The position numbers and the translations under genes were made by a program. From Lineus longissimus (lineage: Eukaryota > Nemertea > Pilidiophora > Heteronemertea > Lineidae), in assembly GCF_910592395.1 (NCBI RefSeq), contig NC_088310.1, positions 317,501-381,500 of the forward strand: a DNA stretch of 64,000 nucleotides, in the 5' to 3' direction. Below are positions 48,393-58,205 of this stretch, piece after piece (positions within the stretch are counted from its first letter, which is position 1; every line of letters starts with the position of its first letter). The notes under the pieces were generated by a model, which was not told the DNA's origin, searched no databases, and was given only the letters and a program-made list of their open reading frames with translations.

Positions 48393-51181
48393 TCAGAAAC
48401 ACAACCTGAAATCTGCCATCAATGGGATGTGGTCTGACGGATAGTATTTGCTAGGGAAACCACCAATTGTGCGAACCTCCTTTGGGGTGTACAAGTCTAG
48501 TTTTGACAGCAACTTGAGAGTCCCCTCTTCAAGGAGCCCATCCTTGTCCTTCAAGAAAGCACTGACATGGTCCACCCCCTGCAATTTATTCTCAACAGAG
48601 TAGAACATAAAGTCAACATTAGCTTCCGAGCGACCGTGTTTTGTGGAGACTACTGGGTACCGCCTGCCGTTGGCACGTTGTGTCTCATGTCCAAAGACAG
48701 ACACTAATTTCAAGTGATTTGATATGACACCACTTCCAAAGGAATTCAAGTGCATATCACTGTTATTGCTAGTCTTGCTTGGATTCTCTAACTCACTCAT
48801 ATTACCATCCCTGTCTTGCTCCAGAATCTTTTGAACTGTTGCCTTGTTTCTTTCTCTCTGTCTCTTGGCAACTTCTGTCATATACTGGCACTGATCAGAT
48901 ATTTGCAGCCTTGGCGGCAAGTTATTTGGTGACATTGGGAGATGGCCTCCCCTCTGTGACTCTTTCTGACCAGACAAATCTTTACCTGAGAAGTCTTTCA
49001 AATTCAAGCTTTTTCCAACAAGGAAATGGTACAATGGACTGAGAGGGCAGAGATTGAAGTCACCGCACAAGATCACTGGGTGGTGCCCCGAGAAATCAGG
49101 CTTGGCTGCAATCTTGTCAATCTCAGCCAGAAGGATGCAGAGCTGAGCTAGTTTCACGTCTCCTCGGCGTGGATTAAACAGTAGATGTGTGTTAGCAACA
49201 CAGAGTCTTGCATCGGTTGAGGCAACAGTTTCATGCCGTTTTTTCCTTGGACTTACTCTCACACGAGGCACCAGTTTCAGCAGTACAACCAAACCAACGT
49301 TGTCCCTATCCAGAAGAGGATGCTCAGAATTGAAGTACTCCACTGGCATGGCAATCTCCAGGGCAAATTTCCTCTCATTGAAGAATGTAGCACAACCATC
49401 TACCTTCTCATGTGTCCGCTTCTTGTACACGCCTTGGTAGCCTAAAATGAAAGCCACAAGTTTAAATGTTACATGTACTAACACTCTTGTCGGAATCGTG
49501 AATCGAAGCTATCATAGTGGACAGCCAGTATAACACCACAAAGTTTCCCAGTAAGTTGTCTCTGCCAAGCAACATCAATGAGATCAATTTCTCGTCTTTT
49601 ACTTTGAGAATATTCCACAAAAAATAAAGATGTCTCAATTGTCATGATCATTACAGAGTTCTTGTATAAACAGCCCTGCATGACGTTTGCAGGACATGAG
49701 TGTAGGCTATACTTGATATTTCATTTGTGGTTTCTAGATATTCCTCCTTTCAAACCATTCTCTTTCAGTGCCTTCTTGCCATAATCTTTAAAGATAGAAT
49801 GACAAGAAAGCACCAAGGTTACTATCGTAATACAAACCAAGTTTCTTCATCTTTGGGGCGAAGAAATCATAGTAATGGTCACCCTGAACCTCTTGCATAC
49901 AGATCACCTGAAATATTGATGTGGGCATCCAGGGTACAAAACAATGATATCAGCGATGATAAGCTTAGATGGCTGTAACTCACTTTTATCTTAGCTCAAC
50001 CAGTCTTGATCTCCAAGACGGATGACATACATGATGCCACTATCGATTACTAGGTTTGATTGAAGCCAAAACGCAAATTCAAAGCACCTTTGGCTAGTGC
50101 TGTCACTAATTTCCTTTGGCATTCACTATGCATTCTCCAGGGAGTATTCTTCCACCAAGGCAAGACAATGTGCGCCAGAGGAATATTTATTGTGAGAGTT
50201 CAGTTGCAGTGGGAAATCATACCTAACCTTGACTGAACTATTGAAAAAGTCTATGGCCTTAGTTGGTGATAGCTGGCCCAAGACGGAGTCACAAGGTCAG
50301 TAAACTTATTTATAGTGTCACTGTAGTCTTTAAACTTACATCAGGATGAAAAAACTTGATCTCTTCTATCAACTCTTTGCGGCGATATTCCCAGTTGAGG
50401 AAAGATGGCTCACAATGATGGTACATGTCTCTATGTTCCTCAAGGAGGCTTTGTGCCAGCACGTTGTATGACATCACGCTAAAGTCCAATCCTTTTGGAT
50501 GTTCTCGTCCACTGTCTATAGAGATCCACTGGCGCCTCAACCATGTGTATTTTCCTGGAAAATAATATCAAGATTGAAAACTTGTAATAGTAATCTTACT
50601 CAGAGGACTTTAATAGGAGATCAAGATTCAAAGAACATATTTGAACGTTTTTAAAAAGGTATATTCTAATGATGCTTACCAATACCGTGCTGACCTGCAG
50701 GCCTACTCTCATGGCTGTGATGTTTTGATGCTGGTCTCCTGTTATTAGCTTCATCCATGTCCATGGACGATGCGCTTGCCTGATGCCTTCTCTTATTGAT
50801 AGCCTTCTCACCTGGTGCCTTGTCATGTGATGAAGTGGACGCTACTTCCTCATCCTCGTCTTTCCTGGGGCAAGGCTGTCCCTTGTGCCTTTGCATGGTG
50901 GCAGGTGCATGTAGCTGCCAACTTTGTTTTGGGCGATTTAATCCGAGTATCGTTGAATTGGGTCGCATCAAGTTCTGTTTGAAGGTTAAGAGGAGAGCTA
51001 AACCACCAGGAGAGGGAACAGTGATAAAAGTGTGAGGGCTGCACTGCAATCCAGCTAATATGCCGACATTAGGGTTCCCACTGCCCCCTTGATGTGTTGG
51101 TTTGGTCCATGAAGTGAGGCATAACAAACGCTGTCTCAGAGGAAGATGTGCTCGTGCCAGATTCCAGGGTAGGTAATTCAT
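48393..51181 (-). CDS. ANGEL2: ANGEL-type endonuclease/exonuclease/phosphatase-family protein
   Basis: Four exons on the minus strand: 50680-51181, 50340-50554, 49838-49907 and 48393-49441, 1836 nt, 611 aa (human ANGEL2 544, ANGEL1 670). Residues 1-168 are a low-complexity, basic N-terminus. The CCR4-like EEP nuclease fold follows. It has DFSVMSYNVLAQ (about 191-202), ICMQEVQGDHY with the metal-binding Glu245, KVDGCATFF, LLDRDNVGLV, CVANTHLLFNPRRGD, CGDFN (388-392) and the final SDHIPLMADF with catalytic Asp-His. All active-site motifs are intact. ANGEL proteins act on RNA, including removal of 2',3'-cyclic phosphate, and bind mRNA factors. A hydrophilic insert (about 405-480) separates two catalytic blocks. 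The start is the first ATG after an in-frame TGA. The ANGEL1/ANGEL2 split is uncertain. Confidence 0.9.
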
Positions 51182-51403
51182 CCAATAGTTCTTTGGAATA
51201 GTTCAATGATAAATGGAACTTATCGATTTGTTCACTCAGCAGACACAGAGAATGTAAGTTATCAGGTCTCCTGCAAAGATAGTAAAAGTAGAACAGGTAT
51301 CAGAATGAAATGATTGGAACGATTCTCTCACAAATTTTCATGTATATTTTATCGGGAATGCGATCAATTCCTTGGGAGATGGTGGGCATTCTACCTGGTG
51401 GGC

Positions 51404-52345
51404 TGGTCACTGTTCACAAAAAGATTTGAGAAACAAGTCGTCACAATTCCGTTGGCGTTATATGCAATTTACGGACGTCGCAGTTTAACATAAGTTGTGT
51501 ACCGGTGCTACGGAATACGTTGCAGGGCCTTAACATCACAGTAGAATGGAATCATATTGAATTTGGCTGAATCACAGGGCTCAGCCAGGCCTCTGAATCT
51601 GATGATGGGGGGGGCCGATGAGGCCCGATCGGGGGTTGATCCAGCAGCGGCCGGCAGCGGACATTTGTCTTGACTCTTGCTTGCGCTGCTACAGCTTAAA
51701 GTGCTGTGGTACAGCCCAGAAACAGTGTCATCATTGGCGAAATCGACCAATGTTTGTGAGGGGCTGAGTTTCGTCCAAAAATAGATCTGTTTACACTCTA
51801 CGGCAATGGCGTATTGCAGGTACACGTCAACGGGTCATTGTCGGACGTCAGTTCGCCAAGAAAACTGAACTGATCACTGTTCACTAAAAGATTGGAGAAA
51901 CAAGTCGTCACAATTCCGTTGGCGTCATATGCAATTTGAATTGCAGTAGACGTCGCGGTTTAACATAAGTTGTGTACTGGTGCGACCGAATACGCTGCAT
52001 GACACAAGGGCCTTAACATCACAGTAGAAAAGAATCGTATTGAATTTGGCTAAATCACAGGGCTCAGCCAGGCCTCTGAATCTGATATCATGATGGGGGG
52101 CGGGCGAGGGGGTTGGTCCAGCAGCGGCTGGCAGCAGACATTTGTCTTGACTCTTGCTTAGCGCTGCTACAGCTTAAAGTGCTGTGGTACAGTCTAGAAG
52201 CAGTGTCATCATTGGCGAAATGGACCAAAGTTTGTGAGGGGCTGAGTTTCGTCCAAAAATAGATCTGTTTACACACTACGGCAATGGCGTATTGCAGGTA
52301 CACGTCAATGGGTCATTGATTGTCGGACGTAAGTTCGCCAAGAAA
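51404..52345. repeat. Tandem duplication of a 466-480 bp segment
   Basis: Unit 1 (51404-51869) begins ctggtcactgttcacaaaaa; unit 2 (51870 to about 52345) begins ctgatcactgttcactaaaa. They align throughout with substitutions and small indels, ending gtcggacgtcagttcgccaa in unit 1 and the near-identical gtcggacgtaagttcgccaa in unit 2. The duplication lies just upstream of the ANGEL-like gene. The open frames it carries on the minus strand are disrupted between units and look non-coding. Confidence 0.88.
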
Positions 52346-53009
52346 ACCAAAGGAATCGAAGGATTCATTGAACTCATCAACACATCATTAGTTTTCAGTG
52401 AAGTGCAACTGTATTCCTAGGTAAATCACTTTGGTATATAGAGAGTAAGATTACCATTAACTCACGTTAAAGTTTGAGTTCCGGGGAGGTAGCGTTGTCA
52501 GTACGTTGGTTTAGGGGCGCAATAACCTAGCTTATAGCGAGCAATTAGTACACTAAGATTTCAGTGATTAACATAATAGTTGCAAGTATTTGGCATTTTA
52601 GACTCATATTTCGTGCTATAATAACTACGTTGTAAACATAATGCTCAAAATTGATTCATGAAAAAGTTGTTAGGGCAATATCAAGCAAGCAGTAATGGAA
52701 AAAAGTGTAATTCCATTAACTGAATATTGTTTTTAGACACTATAACATTGTAGGCCTACTTTTCCGTAAACCACGAGAACAATGTATGTGAAAAAAACAA
52801 CACATATAAGTGAGGTGCCGAGTATACAGTAATTGTAAGGTAAAGAAAAGCTCGGTCTCTAAAGTCTGGAGGTCCGGAGTCCGTAAATGTGACGGTCACG
52901 AGAGTGATTTGTTCTTACGGATAGATCGAGAGGGCGGTTTGGGGTTCCGCCGACGGTGCTCGCATGCATTAGTCGTATCCCCGAAACCTTTACAACGCGA
53001 ACAAAGCTC
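52346..53009. other. Unassigned spacer
   Basis: AT-rich sequence with no exon, RNA gene or repeat recognised. Confidence 0.4.
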
Positions 53010-53580
53010 GTGGCATCCATGACGGTATAGGAATTGACGGTGAGGTAACAAAAAAACTCGTGGCATATCGGATGCGCATCCGATGACGGTAAGGGAATTG
53101 ACGGTGAAGGATCTCGTGGCATATCGGATGCGCATCCGAAGACGGTAAGGGAATTGACGGTGAATGATCTCGTGGCATATCGGATGCGCATCCGAAGACG
53201 GTAAGGGAATTGACGGTGAAGGATCTCGTGGCATATCTGATGCGCATCCGAAAACGGTAAGCGAATTGACGGTGAAGGATCTCGTGGCATATCAGATGCG
53301 CATCCGATGACGGTAAAGAAATTGACGGTAAAGGATCTCGTGGCATATCGGATCCGAAGACGGTAAAGGAATTGACGGTAAAGGATCTCGTGGCATATCG
53401 GATCCGAAGACGGTAAGGGAATTGACGGTGAATGATCTCGTGGCATATCGGATGCGCATCCGAAGACGGTAAGAGAATTGACGGTGAAGGATCTCGTGGC
53501 ATATCGGATGCGCATCCGAAAACGGTAAGGGAATTGACGGTGAAGGATCTCGTGGCATATCGGATGCGCATCCGATGACA
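53010..53580 (+). repeat. 56-bp tandem array with palindromic core (composite copy 1)
   Basis: Ten or so units of 56 bp reading gaattgacggtgaaggatct, cgtggcatatcggatgcgca and tccgaagacggtaagg in succession. Each has the palindrome CGGATGCGCATCCG, extended to 18 bp in some units. In two adjacent units (about 53345-53410) the centre is lost, leaving CGGATCCG. The minus strand is open in all three frames, which gives long but spurious reading frames. Confidence 0.93.
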
Positions 53581-53671
53581 GTTTTATATACATATATATA
53601 TATTATATAAATTTTTAGTTTTACACTATTATGTAAGTGCAAGCTCTAGTGAGCTCACACAACTGTTTGAC
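53581..53671 (+). repeat. AT-rich spacer and linker of the composite repeat (copy 1)
   Basis: A TA-rich stretch (tatatacatatatatatatt), then the linker gtgcaagctctagtgagctc and acacaactgtttgaca, leading into the 68-bp array. The same order and linker recur at 57019-57110. Confidence 0.8.
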
Positions 53672-55166
53672 AGTCCTGGCTCCTCCATCGTGCTGACAAC
53701 ATGATGAGAGAGATGAGACAGTCACAGCCAGGCAAAAAAAATCTTGGCTGCTCTGCCAAGTTGTCAACATGGTGAGAGAGATGAGGAAGTCACAGCCAGG
53801 CCGAATCAGTCCTGGCTGCTCCACCGTGTTGACAACATGATGAGAGAGATGAGGAAGTCACAACCAGGCCGAATCAGTCCTGGCTGCTCCACCGTGTTGA
53901 CAACGATGCGAGTGATGAGACAGTCACAGCCAGGCCGCATCAATCTTCGCCGCACTGTCTAGTTGTTAATAAGGCGAGAGAGATGAGACAGTCAGAGCCA
54001 GGCCGAATCAGTTCTGGCTTCTCCACCGTGTTGACAATAATTATGGTGAGAGAGATGAGACAGTCACAGCCAGGCCAAATCAGTCTTGGCTGCTCTGCCA
54101 AGTTGTCAACATGGTGAGAGAGATGAGGCAGTCACAGCCAGGACGAATCAGTCCTGGCTGCTCCACCTTGTTGACAACATGATGAGAGAGATGAGGAAGT
54201 CACAGCCAGGCCGAATCAATCCTGGCTGCTCCACCGTGCTGACAACATGATGAGAGAGGTGAAGAAGTCACAGCCAGGCCGAATCAATCCTGGCTGCTCC
54301 ACCGTACTGACAACATGATGCGAGTGATGAGACAGTCACAGCCAGGCCACATCAATCTTCGCCGCACTGTCTAGTTGTTAATATGGCGAGAGAGATGAGA
54401 CAGTCACAGCCAGGCCGAATCAGTTCTGGCTGCTCCACCGTGTTGACAATAATTATGGTGAGAGAGATGAGACAGTCACAGCCAGGCCAAATCAGTCTTG
54501 GCTGCTCTGCCAAGTTGTCATCATGGTGAGAGAGAAAAGGAAGTCACAACCAGGCCGAATCAGTCCTGGCTGCTCCACCGTGTTGACAACATGATGAGAG
54601 AGATGAGGCAGTCACAGCCAGGCCAAATCAGTCTTGGCTGCTCTGCCAAGTTGACAACATGATGAGAGAGATGAGACAGTCACAGCCAGGCCACATCAGT
54701 CTTGTTGGCTGCTCTGCCAAGTTGTCAACATGATGAGAGAGATTAGACAGTCGCAACCACGCCGAATCAGTCCTGGATGCTCCACCGTGTTGCTAACATG
54801 CTGAGATAGATGAGACAGTCGCAGCCAGGCCAGATCAGTCTTTGCTGCTCTGCCAAGTTGTCAACATGGTGAGAGAGATGAGACAGTCGCAGCCAGGCCG
54901 AATCAGTCCTGGCTGCTCCACCGTGTTGACAACATGATGAGAGAGATGAGACAGTCACAGCCAGGCCACATCAGTCTTCACCGCACTGCCTAGTTGTTAA
55001 TATGGTGAGATAGATGAGGAAGTCACAGCCAGGCCGAATCAGTCCTGGCTGCCCCACTGTGTTGACAGCATGATGAGAGAGATGAAACGGCCATAGCCAG
55101 GCCGAATTAGTCCAGGCTGCTCCACCGTGTTGACAACATGATGAGAGAGATGAGATAGTCACAGCC
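53672..55166 (+). repeat. 68-bp minisatellite, about 22 copies (composite copy 1)
   Basis: Units of 66-70 bp with the core gatgagacagtcacagccag, then gccgaatcagtcctggctgc and tccaccgtgttgacaacatg. Two alternating subtypes are seen: ctccaccgtgttgacaacat and ctctgccaagttgtcaacat. Related arrays lie at 20.3-21.3, 47.0-47.7 and 57.2-57.6 kb. Confidence 0.93.
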
Positions 55167-55310
55167 ACAGTACTTCGATCGTTTCTCCTCCGCACGTGCT
55201 AGGACGTGTCTGTCGGAGCTGACAGCTATCTCGATGATTAGGATCTCCTTTTCCTTCTCATAGAAGACGAGCATGTCGGGGTGCCGGTGTTTTATAGCCG
55301 GGGCAGTGGG
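55167..55310 (-). pseudogene. Retroelement (reverse-transcriptase polyprotein) C-terminal fragment
   Basis: The minus-strand frame reads KHRHPDMLVFYEKEKEILII, then EIAVSSDRHVLARAEEKRSK. This has the pattern of the domain found at the C-terminus of many non-LTR retroelement polyproteins (RPDxxV..KEKK..IIEIAVP). Only about 48 codons remain, bordered by the minisatellite on one side and stops on the other. It is a relic, recognised by pattern only. Confidence 0.45.
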
Positions 55311-56243
55311 GACTAGCGAGTCTCAGAGCAATCTCAGCTTCTTTCCGGAGTACGAGTGGTCATTGGAACCGGCTTCTCGAGACCACATATACCGATGGTA
55401 TCCATTGTGTCTCCTTGACTGATGTAAACATTACCGGTACCATTAAAGAGGATGTAGGGGCATGCAATGGCTATATGGGAGGATAGGTCATGCCCCAGAC
55501 ATCAACAATCGGTGATCCTCAATTTTGGTCACTATGGCATGCATGCATATCTTAGAATAAATTAACTATGTTGCACATACATGGCTGTATAGCAAAATAG
55601 TCAAAATTAGCAAAGATATGCACATGTCACTGTGCTACGAGTATTTGGTCAGCAAGCGTTCGTCTATTACGCGATCACGACTACTTCAAATACGTTAAGC
55701 AGATAAACGAAAGTTTGATACCTAACTAATTTCTGAAAGATCAATATTTTGGTTTTGCTTATGTGCCTTCACTAATATGTTCTTTCGTTTTCATCTCAAG
55801 AAATATCAACCTGAAAGTGATCTTGATTTTATCGATAGATACCTATTACACCAATCAATATTCTTATGTAAGAGATTTTTTAATATATTTGTCATAACAA
55901 TTTTACAATACCCAAAATATGGGTCATACCAGCAGACCACAGGCCTAGACTACATTATAGGCCCCTACTATAAATCAGATACTTGGTCGTGGTCAATTGG
56001 ACAGATTACCACTCGGAAGAGATTGTCCCCATGTTTATTAGAAATGTCTTTAGGACCGACTGACTGATGAGACTGCCCATATGATTATTGGAGATGTCTC
56101 TTGGACAAATTTCTCTTCGAGTAATTTCTAATTGAGAAGCCAGCACAATTAAATACTCCATTGGCATGTGTGATGTTATCATCAGTATCTTTGTCATAAT
56201 TCTGTATCCACTTTCATCTCGGTTGTGTTGGCATTTGTTTCAG
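55311..56243. other. Unassigned spacer
   Basis: AT-rich. An open frame at 55777-56067 resembles no family. Nothing else recognised. Confidence 0.4.
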
Positions 56244-56323
56244 GTCTCGCACATTCCCAGAAACCCAATGTTCTGTTGATTGTTGTGGATGATTTGAGAC
56301 CAGCTATTGGCTGCTACGGCTAA
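56244..56323 (+). pseudogene. Sulfatase (iduronate-2-sulfatase-like) exon fragment
   Basis: After an acceptor-like tttgtttcag the frame reads LAHSQKPNVLLIVVDDLRPA, then IGCYG and TAA. This is the N-terminal metal-binding block of sulfatases (VDDLRPxxGCYG, the two Asp binding calcium), closest in wording to iduronate-2-sulfatase. The frame stops where the family continues for hundreds of residues. No other sulfatase exon was found in the window. It is either a pseudogene exon or a lone captured exon. Confidence 0.6.
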
Positions 56324-56515
56324 AAATCAAACGAGGACTGACAACGAATTTGAGGGCTTCTTTCCAAAATTACACTCTAGACAAATTGATCAAGTAAAGT
56401 ATTTTTATGTAGATATTGACGTCATTTTGGTGGCACGTTTAAGATGACTGTGATCCGAAGTAGTAATCAAGTTGTACTTAAAGAGTTGTCAGGTAGATAT
56501 GTATACTGTCAGTCT

Positions 56516-56890
56516 CGTGAGATCAGATAACCAGCTGGCAGAGGTTGGTTGTTCCATTGTCCGTCCTTGTGAGATGATTACCATGGTACAACCAAATCAG
56601 TTGTCTTGTATCACCCATGTAGAACGCAAGTGTAATGTTGTCTTCTACAGCTAAGACCCTTTGAAGGTTGTGTCAATGTCTTCCCAACCTGACCAGATAA
56701 CCAGCTGGAAGAGTATGGTTGTCACGTGGGCTGTCCTGTCGTCTCGGAAGTTTATTAGTTGTAACCTTGGTGTAATTGCTAGGTTGTGTCAAGGTCTTCC
56801 CAACCTGACCAGATAACCAGTTGACAGAGGGTAGTTGTTTCAGAGTTTTTAGGTTGTGTCAAGGCCTTCACAATCTGAATAGATAAGCAG
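56516..56890 (+). repeat. Degenerate tandem repeat (agataaccagctg units)
   Basis: Four spaced copies of a unit with ggttgtgtcaaggtcttccc, aacctgaccagataaccagc and tggcagagg near 56516, 56665, 56783 and 56849. Spacing varies (about 66-150 bp). The last copy runs straight into the second composite repeat. Confidence 0.65.
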
Positions 56891-56892
56891 CT

Positions 56893-57110
56893 GGCATTGA
56901 CGGTAAAGGAATTGACTGTGAAGGATATCGTAGCATATCGGATGCGCATCCGATGACGGTGAATTAGGAATTGACGGTGAAGGATCTCATGGCATATCGA
57001 ATGCGCATCTGATGACGGTAATATATGCGTATATATACGCATATATTTTAGTTTTGTTCTATGTAATATGTAAAGTGCAAGCTCTAGTGAACTCACACAG
57101 CTGTTTGACA
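56893..57110 (+). repeat. 56-bp palindromic units, AT palindrome and linker (composite copy 2)
   Basis: Two 56-bp type units with CGGATGCGCATCCG or a variant, then a perfect 26-bp AT/GC palindrome at 57021-57046 centred on TATATA. The linker gtgcaagctctagtgaactc and cacacagctgtttgaca follows. Same order as at 53010-53671. Confidence 0.85.
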
Positions 57111-57235
57111 TGGGGAGCACCCCCCCCCCCCCCCCCCCACACGCACGCACACACACGCACACACACCCGTCTTAATTCCGATACGTTTTAGCCAGTGCAC
57201 TGGGGGGTCCCCCAAACCCCCTGTTCTTCTGACAA
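57111..57235. other. 125-bp insertion flanked by a 10-bp direct repeat
   Basis: Relative to composite copy 1, extra sequence sits between two copies of ctgtttgaca (57101-57110 and 57236-57245). It contains a C run (57120-57138), a CA-rich tract and ggggggtcccccaaaccccc. The direct repeat resembles a target-site duplication. Confidence 0.6.
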
Positions 57236-57625
57236 CTGTTTGACAGTCCTGGCTGCACCACCGCGTTGCCAACATGGTGAGAGATATGAGACAGTCACAG
57301 GCAGGCCAAATTAGTCTTGGCTGCTCTGCCAAGTTGTTAACATGGTGAGAGCGATGAGGCAGTCACAGCCAGGCCGGCCTAATCAGTCCTGGCTGTTCCA
57401 CCGTGTTGACAACATGATGAGAGAGATGAGACAGTCATAACCAGGCCAGATCAGTCTTGGCTGCTCTGCCAAGTTGTCAACATGGTGAGAGAGATGAGGC
57501 AGTCACAGCCAGGCCTAATCAGTTCTGGCAGCTCGACTGTGTTGACAATGATTATGGTGTGAGAGATGAGGCAGTCACAGCCAGGCCAGATCAGTCTTGG
57601 CTGCTCTGCCAAGTTGTCAACATGG
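57236..57625 (+). repeat. 68-bp minisatellite (composite copy 2)
   Basis: About five to six units of the same type as 53672-55166, beginning gacagtcctggctgcaccac. It ends abruptly at caagttgtcaacatggtcag. Confidence 0.88.
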
Positions 57626-58124
57626 TCAGCCCGTCCGGTGCCGTCCAGAAGCCAGCGTTTTCACGTTGGTGAGACAGACGGCGTGCAGACGACGCGCTAA
57701 TAGAGCGACGAGCCAATCCTCTCCATCAAGAGCGAAGTGATCGGAGCCTCTTTCAATCTGCTATTACGTTGTCCACTTTTTAGCGGTATATGGTCCTGGC
57801 CAAGCACGATAAGTGATCGAAATCGAAAACCTGATCATCAGACAGCTCCTCAATTCGCGCATGGTTTCACTATAACAAAGCGGGAAAATATTTTGCATCT
57901 TTAAAATTCGACTGAACAGCTGCGTGGTCCTATTATCATGACAAGGTGTTATGTCCATCTCCCAAATATATATCTTATGAAGTCACTTTCCAGGTTATTG
58001 TAAAAGGACAATTTTGAAAGACATTTTTGAAACTGAATGTACAGACGTCACAAGGCCTGCCCCACTCTCTCTTGCTTCCGAGAGAAAAAACCAAATACTG
58101 AAAACATGTGCACCCATATCAACA

Positions 58125-58205
58125 TGGCTTTATGGCACAGTTGCTAGACTGTATGGCTCACGTGCTGAAGGCCCCCAGTTCGAACCCGTTCTATGTTTTC
58201 TTCCG
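58125..58205 (+). repeat. tRNA-derived SINE-like sequence
   Basis: An A-box-like tggcacagttg (58134-58144) and a B-box agttcgaaccc (58188-58198), 43 bp apart, are spaced as in a tRNA. The arms do not pair well enough for a functional tRNA, so a tRNA-derived SINE head is the likelier reading. Confidence 0.5.

Noticed and set aside
51508-52303. Similar minus-strand open frames (105 and 71 codons) in the two 470-bp units
   Set aside because: The frame is broken between units and the peptide resembles nothing; the similarity comes from the duplication.
52859-53642. Long minus-strand open frames (244, 193 and 116 codons) with repeated CHEILHRQFPYR-type peptides
   Set aside because: They are read-through of the 56-bp array. 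Because 56 is not a multiple of 3 and the unit lacks minus-strand stops, all frames stay open; no start context, splice sites or homology support a protein.
53010-55166. CRISPR-like appearance of regular repeats
   Set aside because: Repeats are contiguous with no unique spacers, and the genome is plainly eukaryotic.
58125-58205. A functional tRNA gene
   Set aside because: Promoter boxes are well spaced but acceptor and anticodon stems do not pair; a SINE head is more likely.
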